Below are positions 16,131 through 24,763 of a stretch of 64,000 bases of DNA, one piece after another (position 1 is the first letter of the stretch; each line of letters opens with the position of its first letter). Made by a program: the position numbers and the translations under genes. The notes under the pieces are model-generated. The model did no database searches. It was not told where the DNA came from and saw only the letters and a list, made by a program, of their open reading frames with translations. The DNA is from Paraglaciecola sp. (lineage in GTDB: Bacteria; Pseudomonadota; Gammaproteobacteria; Enterobacterales; Alteromonadaceae): positions 1 through 64,000 of the forward strand of contig JAACSL010000012.1 in NCBI GenBank assembly GCA_009993955.1. Reading direction: 5' to 3'.

Positions 16131-17897
16131 TTATTTTTGTTCTTTTACAAGTAGGTTGAATTCCTGTTTCTCTGTAGGACTCAAGGTTCTGACCCTTGCG
16201 ATGCTCATCAGTTCATCCATACGACTCTGCAAATGCCATTCAAGCAATTTAGCAAAACTGTCTTGAAAAACTTTGATGGGGTGTTGCTCAGTGAATTCAT
16301 TATTCAGCAAACGAGCCAAGTGGTTACTTTGTTGATGCCCGCGAAATTGCTCTAACAATTGTGCAGTATTTGCCTGAGGTTTGCTGATACAAAAATCAAA
16401 TACCTCGCTTAACAAAGGAATACCCGCAATACTTGTGTGTTGCAGTAGGCGAGGATTTGCATCTTGGCACTGGCTGGCCAAACTTGGATTATCCAGCAGC
16501 AAGCGCAACATGGTGCGTACCGGGGAAATTTCGCTTTTATTCAGCTTGCCAAAATCCAACTTGGCCATACTGCCATGTTGATTCGCCTTGGCCACGTCGC
16601 TTTGTAATTTGTGCCTATTCTGTTCACCGAGGAAGATGCTGAGTTCATTGCTGAGCATGGCTCGTTGGTTGTCGCCAACAATTTGTTCAATTAACGGCAG
16701 AGCTTCGGTTTTTAAGGCGGCTTTTCCTTCGGCACTGCCAACGTGGTGGCGCTGCAATAAATTGTCAAAGAAAAACCGCGATAAGGGTACCGCGTCTTTT
16801 AACAAGCGTGACTCGAATTCATCTTTACCTATTTTGCGTACAAGAGTATCGGGGTCTTCGCCATCGGGTAAAAATAAAAATTTCATTTCTACCCCGTCTT
16901 TTAAGTAGGGCAGCGCATTTTCTAAAGCACGCCAAGCTGCTTCACGACCAGCCCTGTCACCGTCATAACAACAGACGATTTCAGTGGATGTGCGGAACAG
17001 CATTTGAATATGTTCAGGTGTAGTGGCTGTGCCGAGGGAGGCCACAGCATAGTCGATGCCAAACTGAGCCAAAGCCACCACATCCATGTAACCTTCCACT
17101 ATCATCACCCTACTTAGATTACGATGCGCTTGTTTGGCTTGATAAAAACCATACAATTCATGACCTTTATGGAATATACGGGTTTCAGGAGAGTTCAGGT
17201 ATTTAGGCCCGCCATCCACCAGTACACGTCCACCAAAACCAATCACTCGGCCACGTTTATCGCGGATGGGGAACATAATGCGATCCCGGAAAAAATCAAA
17301 ACGCTTGCCCCTGTCATTTTCAGTGATCAGTTTTAAATCTAGTAACTGCTGCTGTACATGAGGATCTTGCCCAAAAGCGCGCAAAACCGTATCCCACTCT
17401 GGGGGAGCAAAACCAATACCAAAGGCTTTAACGATATCGCTACTTAAACCACGACTTTTTAAATAATCAATGGCCTTTTGTTTCTCGGGATGGACTTTGA
17501 GTTGCTGGGCAAAAAAACGGGCAGCATTCTCCATTAACTCATAGTCGTCTTGCTTTTGTTGTTTTTGTTGAGGTGTGGTTTTTGGGGTGGAGCCTTGCTC
17601 ACGAGGTACTTCGATGCTGTGATAGTTGGCCAGCTCTTCTACTGCCTCTGGAAATTCTAAACGCTCGTACTCCATCAAAAAGGAGATGACGTTGCCATGC
17701 GCGCCGCAACCAAAACAATGGTAAAACTGCTTGTCTTGACTGACCGTAAACGAGGGGCTTTTTTCGTTATGAAAAGGGCAGCATGCCTGATAATTTCGAC
17801 CGGCTTTTTTGAGACGTACGCGGCTATCGATCACTTCGACAATATCGCTACGAGCGATCATATCGTCGATAAATTCACGGGGTATACGCCCAGCCAT
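16131..17897 (-). CDS. dnaG: DNA primase DnaG
   Basis: Primase that lays RNA primers at the replication fork, 588 residues. The N-terminal zinc ribbon is seen as CCPFHNEKSPSF and FYHCFGCGAHG (residues 40-65). The RNA polymerase core includes FRDRIMFPIRDKRGRVIGFGGR, the TOPRIM motif VIVEGYMDVVAL, and the metal-binding CCYDGDRAGREAAWRALE. The C-terminal helicase-binding domain follows from about 430 and is more divergent, as is usual. It lies between yqeY and rpoD in the macromolecular-synthesis cluster, separated from yqeY by a terminator-like hairpin. Confidence 0.98.
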   Translation of the reverse strand: MAGRIPREFIDDMIARSDIVEVIDSRVRLKKAGRNYQACCPFHNEKSPSFTVSQDKQFYHCFGCGAHGNVISFLMEYERLEFPEAVEELANYHSIEVPREQGSTPKTTPQQKQQKQDDYELMENAARFFAQQLKVHPEKQKAIDYLKSRGLSSDIVKAFGIGFAPPEWDTVLRAFGQDPHVQQQLLDLKLITENDRGKRFDFFRDRIMFPIRDKRGRVIGFGGRVLVDGGPKYLNSPETRIFHKGHELYGFYQAKQAHRNLSRVMIVEGYMDVVALAQFGIDYAVASLGTATTPEHIQMLFRTSTEIVCCYDGDRAGREAAWRALENALPYLKDGVEMKFLFLPDGEDPDTLVRKIGKDEFESRLLKDAVPLSRFFFDNLLQRHHVGSAEGKAALKTEALPLIEQIVGDNQRAMLSNELSIFLGEQNRHKLQSDVAKANQHGSMAKLDFGKLNKSEISPVRTMLRLLLDNPSLASQCQDANPRLLQHTSIAGIPLLSEVFDFCISKPQANTAQLLEQFRGHQQSNHLARLLNNEFTEQHPIKVFQDSFAKLLEWHLQSRMDELMSIARVRTLSPTEKQEFNLLVKEQK

Positions 17898-17993
17898 GTC
17901 AGTACTCTCTTGATTAAAACCAGACGCTTATCATGCCACAGCAAGTGATGAATAACAGTGGGCTGAATAAGCAAACCGACCCTTAGAAAAACA

Positions 17994-18031
17994 AAAACCA
18001 CAATTCAATGTTTGATTGATATTGTGGTTTT
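17994..18031 (-). terminator. Terminator-like hairpin downstream of yqeY
   Basis: Perfect arms AAAACCACAA (17994-18003) and TTGTGGTTTT (18022-18031) flank an 18-base loop. Leftwards it is followed by a T-rich tract, so it probably limits read-through from rpsU-yqeY into dnaG. The stem is AT-rich and the termination is likely partial. Confidence 0.6.
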
Positions 18032-18061
18032 AGTGAGATTTTTATTGTCAACCGACCAAGA

Positions 18062-18508
18062 CTAGGCGTTTAACTTAGCCTTGATTTTGCCGCTCAGTTG
18101 ACCCATGTCAACACGGCCTTGTACTTTGGGTTTTAGCCAAGCCATTACCTTGCCCATGTCCTGCATACCCGCAGGTTGCACTTCCTGTACCGCTTCACTC
18201 AACAGTTCGTCGAGTTGGGCATCACTCAAGGCTTGCGGCAGAAAATCTTGCAACACCACGATCTCAGCTAATTCAACATCTACTAAATCTTGGCGCTTAG
18301 CCTGCTCGAATTGACTGGCGGCATCTTTGCGTTGTTTCACCATTTTGGTTAACAACGCAATCACGTCGGCATCGGTTAATTCAATCCGTTCGTCAACTTC
18401 GCGTTGTTTTACTGCCGCCAACGCCATGCGAATAGTGCCCAAACGCACCTTATCTTTGGCGCGCATGGCATCTTTCTGGGCTTCTTTGAGGGTTTCCAGT
18501 AAGCTCAT
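18062..18508 (-). CDS. yqeY: GatB/YqeY domain-containing protein
   Basis: Small protein of 148 residues of the YqeY family, homologous to the C-terminal tRNA-binding tail of the amidotransferase subunit GatB. Characteristic stretches are DAMRAKDKVRLGTIRMALAA, KMVKQRKDAASQFEQAKRQDL, ELAEIVVLQDFLPQALSD and MGKVMAWLKPKVQGRVDMG. It is a free-standing domain; a tRNA-related role is suspected but not defined for the family. It sits between rpsU and dnaG, a position common in gammaproteobacteria outside the enteric bacteria. Confidence 0.93.
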   Translation of the reverse strand: MSLLETLKEAQKDAMRAKDKVRLGTIRMALAAVKQREVDERIELTDADVIALLTKMVKQRKDAASQFEQAKRQDLVDVELAEIVVLQDFLPQALSDAQLDELLSEAVQEVQPAGMQDMGKVMAWLKPKVQGRVDMGQLSGKIKAKLNA

Positions 18509-18552
18509 TAACTAACTCGAATAACTAAACGGTGATAGATGAGGACAATTCA

Positions 18553-18580
18553 TTTGACGTATTGTGTGCAATACGCCAAA
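18553..18580 (-). terminator. Hairpin between rpsU and yqeY (possible attenuator)
   Basis: Arms TTTGGCGTATTG and CAATACGTCAAA (minus strand) pair over 12 positions with one G-U, closing a 4-base loop. It starts a few bases after the rpsU stop and has no T run, so it may act as a partial terminator or a processing/stability element. In E. coli the equivalent operon has an attenuating terminator after rpsU. Confidence 0.5.
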
Positions 18581-18586
18581 TCAGAA

Positions 18587-18802
18587 TTAGTACAATCTAA
18601 TACGACGGGCGTTTTCGCGTGATAACTTTTTAGCCAAACGTTTTTTAGCTGCAGCTTTCTTACGCTTACGTTCCCAAGTAGGTTTTTCAAAAAATTCACG
18701 ACGACGGACTTCAGAAAGGACACCTGCTTTTTCACATGAACGTTTAAAACGACGTAACGCAACATCAAAAGGCTCGTTCTCTCTAACTTTAACGATTGGC
18801 AT
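18587..18802 (-). CDS. rpsU: 30S ribosomal protein S21
   Basis: Ribosomal protein bS21, 71 residues, the standard length. The sequence begins [20 protein letters not shown] and ends with the basic tail [14 protein letters not shown], matching the family throughout. S21 joins the small subunit late and helps pairing with the Shine-Dalgarno sequence. It is the first gene of the leftward macromolecular-synthesis operon and is preceded by a strong ribosome site (GAGGTGAG). It is transcribed divergently from tsaD. Confidence 0.99.
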   Translation of the reverse strand: MPIVKVRENEPFDVALRRFKRSCEKAGVLSEVRRREFFEKPTWERKRKKAAAKKRLAKKLSRENARRIRLY

Positions 18803-19015
18803 TAAAATCTCACCTCAAATAAAAACTGATTTGCTAGCTCGATTGTTGGCCAGCGCGGTTAAAAATGGTGCGGAATTCTAACCATATCCGCCAGTGTTGT
18901 AAAGGCTTAATAGCTTAAATATTCATAATGTCACGAATAAACTAAGTTAAATTTGGTGGAAGAGGGGCAAATCAGTACAATACCGGCCACTCAAACCACT
19001 GAACGGCACATGTTA

Positions 19016-20029
19016 ATGCGAATTTTAGGCATTGAAACTTCTTGTGATGAAACAGGTGTGGCCATTTATGATGATGTCCAAGGCCTGATGTCACACCAAC
19101 TTTATAGTCAGGTGAAATTGCATGCTGATTATGGTGGTGTGGTGCCTGAACTCGCTTCACGAGATCACGTGAGAAAACTGTTGCCCCTTATTCAGCAAAG
19201 TATGCAGGAAGCAGCGTGTCAGCCCGCAGATATACACGGCGTTGCTTTCACTAAAGGCCCAGGTTTAATTGGTGCGTTATTGGTTGGTGCATCGGTGGCG
19301 CGCAGCTTGGCCTACGCATGGCAAGTGCCTGCAGTAGGTGTTCATCACATGGAGGGGCATCTCCTTGCTCCGATGCTCGATGATCCCGCCCCTAGCTTTC
19401 CCTTTATTGCCTTGCTTGTTTCGGGTGGGCATTCGATGTTAGTGAATGTGCAGGGTATAGGCCGCTACGCAATATTGGGTGAATCAGTGGATGATGCTGC
19501 TGGGGAAGCGTTTGATAAAACGGCTAAATTGTTGGGACTGGATTACCCAGGTGGACCCCTATTGGCCAAATTAGCCGATAGCGGTGAGGCAGGGCATTAT
19601 CAATTTCCGCGGCCAATGACGGATAAACCTGGGCTAAATTTTAGTTTCAGTGGTTTAAAAACGTTTGCTGCGAATACCATTCGTAGTGCCAATGATGACC
19701 CACAAACCATGGCCAATATTGCCTATGCCTTCCAAGAAGCCGTAGTCGATACCTTGGTCATAAAATGTAGGCGAGCACTCAAACAGACGGGTTTAAAGCG
19801 TTTAGTTATTGCAGGCGGCGTAAGTGCCAACCAGCAACTCCGCCACGCTTTGCAAGACTTAATGCGCTCAGTGAAAGGTGAAGTGTTTTATCCCAGAATG
19901 GAATTTTGTACAGACAACGGTGCCATGATTGCCTACGCTGGCTTGCAGCGCCTGAAGGCGGGTGAAATTGAACCTCTTGCTACGAAGGCCCAACCACGCT
20001 GGTCCTTAGAGAGCTTATCCGCTATTTAA
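19016..20029 (+). CDS. tsaD: tRNA N6-adenosine threonylcarbamoyltransferase TsaD
   Basis: Catalytic subunit of the complex that transfers threonylcarbamoyl to A37 of ANN-reading tRNAs. From the ATG at 19016 it is 337 residues, the same as E. coli TsaD, and begins [20 protein letters not shown]. The metal-binding motif [10 protein letters not shown] and the nucleotide-binding [11 protein letters not shown] are present, as is the terminal [23 protein letters not shown]. Upstream in-frame starts (18953, 19010) would add residues absent from the family. It is divergent from rpsU and overlaps the convergent plsY by 8 bases. Confidence 0.98.
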   Translation: MRILGIETSCDETGVAIYDDVQGLMSHQLYSQVKLHADYGGVVPELASRDHVRKLLPLIQQSMQEAACQPADIHGVAFTKGPGLIGALLVGASVARSLAYAWQVPAVGVHHMEGHLLAPMLDDPAPSFPFIALLVSGGHSMLVNVQGIGRYAILGESVDDAAGEAFDKTAKLLGLDYPGGPLLAKLADSGEAGHYQFPRPMTDKPGLNFSFSGLKTFAANTIRSANDDPQTMANIAYAFQEAVVDTLVIKCRRALKQTGLKRLVIAGGVSANQQLRHALQDLMRSVKGEVFYPRMEFCTDNGAMIAYAGLQRLKAGEIEPLATKAQPRWSLESLSAI

Positions 20030-20621
20030 CGTTGTAGTGGTGGCGAATTTTCGGTTCTTTACCCCTGTACAGTCTGATGAGGTTGTCTTTATGGCGAACG
20101 ATGATCAACAGCGCCAGCATGGCGACCGGAAGGGCATAGTCAGGTTTGAGTAACCACGTCAAAAGTGGTGCAAAACTCACCGTCACCACTGCCGCCAAGG
20201 ACGAATAACGCGTCACCAATAAAACACTCAACCAAATCACGATTAACGCACAGGCTAAACCAAGGCCAATGGGCAATAACGTGCCAAAAGCAGTGGCGAC
20301 AGCCTTGCCCCCTTTGAATCCAAAAAACACAGGGTAGCTGTGACCTAAACACGCGGCCATGGCAACTAAACCCAAATAAAGTGGTTCAAGCCCTAAAAAA
20401 TAAGCACTCCATACCGCAATGGTGCCCTTGAGTACATCAAACACCAACACCAACACGGCTGGGCCTCTGCCGGCTATGCGTAAGACATTGGTTGCACCTG
20501 GATTCCCTGAGCCTGCTTGGCGAGGATCGGCCTGTTTGAAGAGTCGACAAATTACGACGGCACTGGCAATAGAACCCAACAAATAAGCACAGGCAAGCAT
20601 TAAAATTGTGATTGCTGTCAT
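20022..20621 (-). CDS. plsY: Glycerol-3-phosphate acyltransferase PlsY
   Basis: Inner-membrane acyltransferase that uses acyl-phosphate (made by PlsX) to acylate glycerol-3-phosphate, the first step of phospholipid synthesis. It has 199 residues with about five membrane segments. Conserved motifs include the start of the first cytoplasmic loop ([12 protein letters not shown]), [21 protein letters not shown], and the C-terminal [17 protein letters not shown]. The classic tsaD-plsY-folB neighbourhood is present. The last codons overlap the end of the convergent tsaD gene. Confidence 0.97.
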   Translation of the reverse strand: MTAITILMLACAYLLGSIASAVVICRLFKQADPRQAGSGNPGATNVLRIAGRGPAVLVLVFDVLKGTIAVWSAYFLGLEPLYLGLVAMAACLGHSYPVFFGFKGGKAVATAFGTLLPIGLGLACALIVIWLSVLLVTRYSSLAAVVTVSFAPLLTWLLKPDYALPVAMLALLIIVRHKDNLIRLYRGKEPKIRHHYNVK

Positions 20622-20697
20622 ATACTTGTCTTGCTGGTTGGGGTTACAATTTGCCTAGAATATCGTAAAGCCATATAAAATACAGCGTGGATCAGCA

Positions 20698-21054
20698 ATG
20701 GATAAAATCTACATTGAAGGCTTAGAGCTATTCTCGTTAATTGGTGTCTATGATTGGGAGCGTGTTGCCAAGCAACGACTTGTTGTTGACCTCATCGTTT
20801 ATAGTGATTTGAGCCTCGCTGCCAGCAGTGATTTGGTGAGTGATACGCTTAACTATGCCGAGATAGCCGACTGCCTTGAGTTGGTCGCCAATAACAGCGA
20901 GTTTGAGCTGATTGAAGCACTGGCTGACGCCATGCTTGAGGCGGTGTTTACTCAGTTTCCCGTCACTAAACTTACCCTTAAACTGAGTAAACCCGATATC
21001 TTGCCAAATGCACGCAATGTGGCGGTAGAGTTCAGTCGAGAACGCCCATCGTGA
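20698..21054 (+). CDS. folB: Dihydroneopterin aldolase FolB
   Basis: Cytoplasmic enzyme of folate synthesis that converts dihydroneopterin to 6-hydroxymethyl-dihydropterin plus glycolaldehyde. It has 118 residues, typical for the family, with IYIEGLELFSLIGVYDWER at the start, DTLNYAEIADCLE in the middle and LKLSKPDILPNARNVAVEFSR at the end. It overlaps folK by GTGA, so the two consecutive folate enzymes are translationally coupled. First gene of a rightward operon folB-folK-uppP. Confidence 0.96.
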   Translation: MDKIYIEGLELFSLIGVYDWERVAKQRLVVDLIVYSDLSLAASSDLVSDTLNYAEIADCLELVANNSEFELIEALADAMLEAVFTQFPVTKLTLKLSKPDILPNARNVAVEFSRERPS

Positions 21055-21572
21055 GGTCAGACAGTGAGCACGCTCATCGCATTTTCATTAGTGTGGGCAG
21101 CAACATCGATAAAGAAAAATACACCCGCGCGGCCATTCTTGAACTCGGTCAGGTATTTGAAAGCTTGGTGCTCTCGCAAGTCTATGAAAGTGAAGCCGTT
21201 GGCTTTGTGGGTCAGAACTTTTACAACCTGGTGGTGAAGGCCACTACCACCGCCAGTATTGAAGCGGTTTGTCAAATCCTGAAAAACATTGAAGACAAAC
21301 ATAAACGTCAACGGGGCACAGAAAAGTTTTCGCCGCGAACCTTGGATTTGGATTTATTATTGTATGATGCTGTTGTATGTCAAAGCCCCGTAGAATTGCC
21401 TCGCGGCGAAATCCTGTACAACGCGTTTGTCTTGCAACCCTTGGCTGAAATTGCGCCATCCGATAAGCATCCTTTGGTTCATCAGAGCTATCAGCAACTT
21501 TGGCAGCAATATGATAAATCCCAACAACAATTATGGCCTATTGCCTTTGACTGGAGTCCTGAACATCCATGA
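21051..21572 (+). CDS. folK: 2-amino-4-hydroxy-6-hydroxymethyldihydropteridine diphosphokinase FolK
   Basis: Pyrophosphokinase for the step after FolB in folate synthesis, 173 residues from a GTG start overlapping the folB stop. Family motifs are IFISVGSNIDKEKY near the N-terminus, VYESEAVGFVGQNFYNLVV, the core RGTEKFSPRTLDLDLLLYD, and the closing NAFVLQPLAEIAP. The stop overlaps the uppP start as ATGA. The product is cytoplasmic. Confidence 0.96.
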   Translation: MRSDSEHAHRIFISVGSNIDKEKYTRAAILELGQVFESLVLSQVYESEAVGFVGQNFYNLVVKATTTASIEAVCQILKNIEDKHKRQRGTEKFSPRTLDLDLLLYDAVVCQSPVELPRGEILYNAFVLQPLAEIAPSDKHPLVHQSYQQLWQQYDKSQQQLWPIAFDWSPEHP

Positions 21573-22372
21573 GCCTTTTTGAAATTATTGTCTTGGCCAT
21601 TATCCAAGGCTTGACCGAGTTTTTACCCATTTCAAGTTCAGCCCACCTGATTCTACCCTCTGCTGTGTTGGGGTGGCAGAATCAAGGTTTGGCATTTGAT
21701 GTCTCAGTGCATGTGGGCAGTCTATTAGCGGTGATGATATATTTCCGCCACGATATCGTGCGCCTTTTAATGGCGTGGTTACAACAAGGTTTTAGTCAAC
21801 ACCAAAGCCAAGATAGCAAATTAGCTTGGTGGATCATTGTTGCCACCATACCTGCCATCATCGTCGGCTATTTATTAAAAGACTTTGTGGAAGGCTATGG
21901 GCGCAGCGCTTTGGTTATCGCCTCCACCACCATTATCTTTGGCTTGTTGCTGTGGTACGCCGACCGAACAGCAAAATTGACTAAATCCATGGCTGACATG
22001 AGCTGGAAGAACGCCATATTAATCGGTATAGCACAGGCAATTGCGGTGATACCCGGTACCTCACGTTCTGGGATCACCATGACGGCAGGCCTTATGCTGG
22101 GTCTGGATCGTGAAAGTGCGGCACGTTTTTCATTTTTGTTGTCGATTCCGGTTATCTTGGGGGCAGGGCTATTGGCCACTGTTGATCTGATTTCTAGCCC
22201 TGCATTGGTTGACTGGCTGGCGTTGTTGACCGGTGCCCTCATTTCCTTTGTTTGTGCCTATACGTGCATCTTCTTATTTTTAGCCTGGATATCCCGTATC
22301 GGTATGTTGCCGTTTGTTATTTACCGCTTATTGCTCGGCACCGTGCTGTTAGTTTATGTGTTTGTTTATTAG
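21569..22372 (+). CDS. uppP: Undecaprenyl-diphosphatase UppP (BacA)
   Basis: Inner-membrane phosphatase that recycles undecaprenyl pyrophosphate to the lipid carrier used for peptidoglycan and surface polysaccharides. It has 267 residues and about eight membrane segments. Signature motifs are IIQGLTEFLPISSSAHLIL and IPGTSRSGITMTAGLMLGLDRESAARFSF. Its carrier is the same lipid used by the WcaJ-type transferase at the right end of the window. The start is coupled to folK by a 4-base overlap. Confidence 0.97.
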   Translation: MSLFEIIVLAIIQGLTEFLPISSSAHLILPSAVLGWQNQGLAFDVSVHVGSLLAVMIYFRHDIVRLLMAWLQQGFSQHQSQDSKLAWWIIVATIPAIIVGYLLKDFVEGYGRSALVIASTTIIFGLLLWYADRTAKLTKSMADMSWKNAILIGIAQAIAVIPGTSRSGITMTAGLMLGLDRESAARFSFLLSIPVILGAGLLATVDLISSPALVDWLALLTGALISFVCAYTCIFLFLAWISRIGMLPFVIYRLLLGTVLLVYVFVY

Positions 22373-22384
22373 GAGATATAACGT

Positions 22385-22750
22385 ATGAGCGAAACGATTT
22401 TTACCAAGATCATCAACAAAAGTATTCCCGCAGATATTTTGTATGAGGACGATGAAGCCTTGGCTTTTAGTGATATCAACCCGCAAGCACCCGTGCATTT
22501 TTTGGTGATCCCTAAAAAACCCATTGCAACCTTAAATGATCTGCATTCTGACGACAAAGCCTTGATTGGACACTTATATTGGGTAGCTTCACACTTGGCC
22601 AAGCAAATGGGTTTTGCTGCCCAAGGGTATCGCGCCGTGATGAATTGTAATGAAGATGGTGGGCAAACGGTGTATCACATCCACCTGCACATATTGGCAG
22701 GCAAGGCCATGGGGTGGCCTCCTTATCAAGCCCAGTTGAAAACACTTTAA
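22385..22750 (+). CDS. HIT-family purine nucleoside phosphoramidase-like protein
   Basis: Small cytoplasmic hydrolase of the histidine-triad superfamily (HinT branch), 121 residues. The active-site histidine triad is HIHLHILAGKAMGWPP and the N-terminus ETIFTKIINKSIPADILYEDD is typical. Such proteins cleave AMP-linked phosphoramidates. It follows uppP by 12 bases with a good ribosome site (TTAGGAG), so it is probably part of the fol-uppP transcript. It converges with the GGDEF-EAL gene. Confidence 0.93.
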   Translation: MSETIFTKIINKSIPADILYEDDEALAFSDINPQAPVHFLVIPKKPIATLNDLHSDDKALIGHLYWVASHLAKQMGFAAQGYRAVMNCNEDGGQTVYHIHLHILAGKAMGWPPYQAQLKTL

Positions 22751-22755
22751 AGGTG

Positions 22756-24714
22756 TTATTGTTGAGTCGCTTCAACCGTAGTGCTTTGTTGTTTACTCAG
22801 CGCCAAATCACGTTGCTCGATGGGTTTGGCGAAGTAATATCCTTGTAAACTGTCTACGCCTAGATTGAATAACAAATTGGCTTGTTCTTTGGTTTCAACC
22901 CCTTCAGCTACCACTGAATAACCAAGGGTATTGGCAATTTGCACCACCGCTTTAATAATGGCAAACCCGCTAGTCTCAAGCTTTTCAACAAAAGAACGGT
23001 CGATCTTAACCGTATTGACTGCCAAGTCTTGCATCACCGACAATGATGAATATTCGGTACCAAAATCATCAATAGACACCTTAATGCCGGTGCTCTGAAG
23101 TATTTTTATTTGCCGTATCAAACGATTTTTATCACTGGCAAATACCGATTCAGTAATTTCTATATGCAATTTGTTTGCATGCAATCCTGAGGTGTTTAAA
23201 GCGCCTGCGACGATATCGATAAATTCATCATCTTGTAGTTGAATAACCGATACATTCACACTAACGGCAGGTGAGTCATCGTTTTCTTGTTGCCATCGAG
23301 CTGCCTCTAAGCTCGCTTGTTGTAGTACCCAACTGCCAATTAAGCGTATTTGTCCGTATTGCTCGGCGATTTTTATAAATTCCAGCGGTGCCACAGCTTG
23401 CCCTTCAAACTCCCAGCGCAACAGGGCCTCATAAAGGTGCACTTGATGAGAATTAGCATAAACAATAGGTTGATACACCAGGCGTAACTGGTTTTTTTCG
23501 ATAGCATCGGCTAGGCCGTTGTGCAGCTTTTGCTCCCGATATAGCTTTTGACCGAGACTTTGCGAGAACATCCCCGCCTTGCCAGGATCGAGATTTTTCT
23601 GAAAATACATCGCGGTATCAGCCAGTTGAATCAGACCCTTTTCACTTTTTTCATGTTCCGGGTACATGGCCAGTCCTGCCGTCGCACCCAAAGTAAGGCG
23701 ATTACTGTCAAATTCATAGGCCAAAGAAACACTAGCAATTAAGGCCTCGGCCAATGAGATTGCTTGTGCGGAAGTTTGCACAGCACTGGCATACAAAAAT
23801 TCGTCACCACCCCACCGACACAGGATATCTGCATCTTTTTGCATGTTTTTTAGCCGACTCGCTGTTTGACACAATACCTGATCACCCACGTCGTGCCCCA
23901 AGGTATCATTAATTTTTTTGAAGCCATTTAAGTCGATAAAAATGACGACCAGAAGTTGTTGCAGCTCTTCACAATCTTTGATCTTGGTACTGAGCTGACT
24001 CAAAAACGCCGTCCGATTATACAAACCTGTAAGAGGGTCTAAATTGGACAGCTCGTAAATTTTCTGTGTGCGCTGGGCAACCTGCAGCTCCATTTGATTA
24101 ACTAAAATAGAGTTTTCGTTTTTGAGTAAAATAGCTTGGTGAGTAAAGAGTGCTGATTTACGTGCGGTAAAAACCATGACTAGGCCAAAGGCTAAACCCA
24201 GCACGCCAAGTATATGTTGATAGGGTTGGTTCGACACAACTAAACCAACGGAAAAAGGGATCAACAAAATGAAGGAATACAACATCGAGGTGATTTTGTG
24301 TGCCGCCAAAATGCTCGCCCCGCCACCCGCCATGGCAGCAACAACAATAATCATCGAGGCTAATTCAATGGTGTCTGTACTGGGCAATACAAACAAACAG
24401 TAGCTTGCCCACCACAGGGCAGTTATCAAAGTGCCACTCACAAAACGATAGATTGCTTTTTGACCATCGTAATCGTAAGTTTTTTTACGGTTTAGATGCC
24501 ACCTGAACGAGTCAACCATGCGCACTACAATGATGATTATTACAATACTCCACAAGCTCAATTTAAGCTTGGCGGTTGGCGCGTTGTAAAAACCGAAGAC
24601 CAACCAACTTGACGCAAACAACGTGATCAAAATGCCGGCAAAACTGTTGCTGTACAACAGCTCTGCGGCATCGCGATTAATATGTTCGCGTAAGTGTTTT
24701 TTGAGGTCTCTCAT
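22756..24714 (-). CDS. Membrane GGDEF-EAL cyclic-di-GMP enzyme
   Basis: Bifunctional-type c-di-GMP signalling protein, 652 residues. The N-terminal 190 residues carry about five to six membrane segments without a known sensor signature. The GGDEF domain has the intact active site RWGGDEFLYA. The EAL domain has LYEALLRWEF, the Asn in SVNVSVIQL, Glu in HIEITESVF, the loop-6 motif as IDDFGTEYSS (Glu where Gly is usual), KIDRSFV and VAEGVETKEQ. Catalytic residues for both activities look present, so it may have both diguanylate cyclase and phosphodiesterase potential. It lies 49 bases downstream of the M49-like lipoprotein gene on the same strand. Confidence 0.92.
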   Translation of the reverse strand: MRDLKKHLREHINRDAAELLYSNSFAGILITLFASSWLVFGFYNAPTAKLKLSLWSIVIIIIVVRMVDSFRWHLNRKKTYDYDGQKAIYRFVSGTLITALWWASYCLFVLPSTDTIELASMIIVVAAMAGGGASILAAHKITSMLYSFILLIPFSVGLVVSNQPYQHILGVLGLAFGLVMVFTARKSALFTHQAILLKNENSILVNQMELQVAQRTQKIYELSNLDPLTGLYNRTAFLSQLSTKIKDCEELQQLLVVIFIDLNGFKKINDTLGHDVGDQVLCQTASRLKNMQKDADILCRWGGDEFLYASAVQTSAQAISLAEALIASVSLAYEFDSNRLTLGATAGLAMYPEHEKSEKGLIQLADTAMYFQKNLDPGKAGMFSQSLGQKLYREQKLHNGLADAIEKNQLRLVYQPIVYANSHQVHLYEALLRWEFEGQAVAPLEFIKIAEQYGQIRLIGSWVLQQASLEAARWQQENDDSPAVSVNVSVIQLQDDEFIDIVAGALNTSGLHANKLHIEITESVFASDKNRLIRQIKILQSTGIKVSIDDFGTEYSSLSVMQDLAVNTVKIDRSFVEKLETSGFAIIKAVVQIANTLGYSVVAEGVETKEQANLLFNLGVDSLQGYYFAKPIEQRDLALSKQQSTTVEATQQ

Positions 24715-24763
24715 CCACAGAATAGTGGCATGTTTCGCTTAATTAAGAAATCAAATTCACCGT

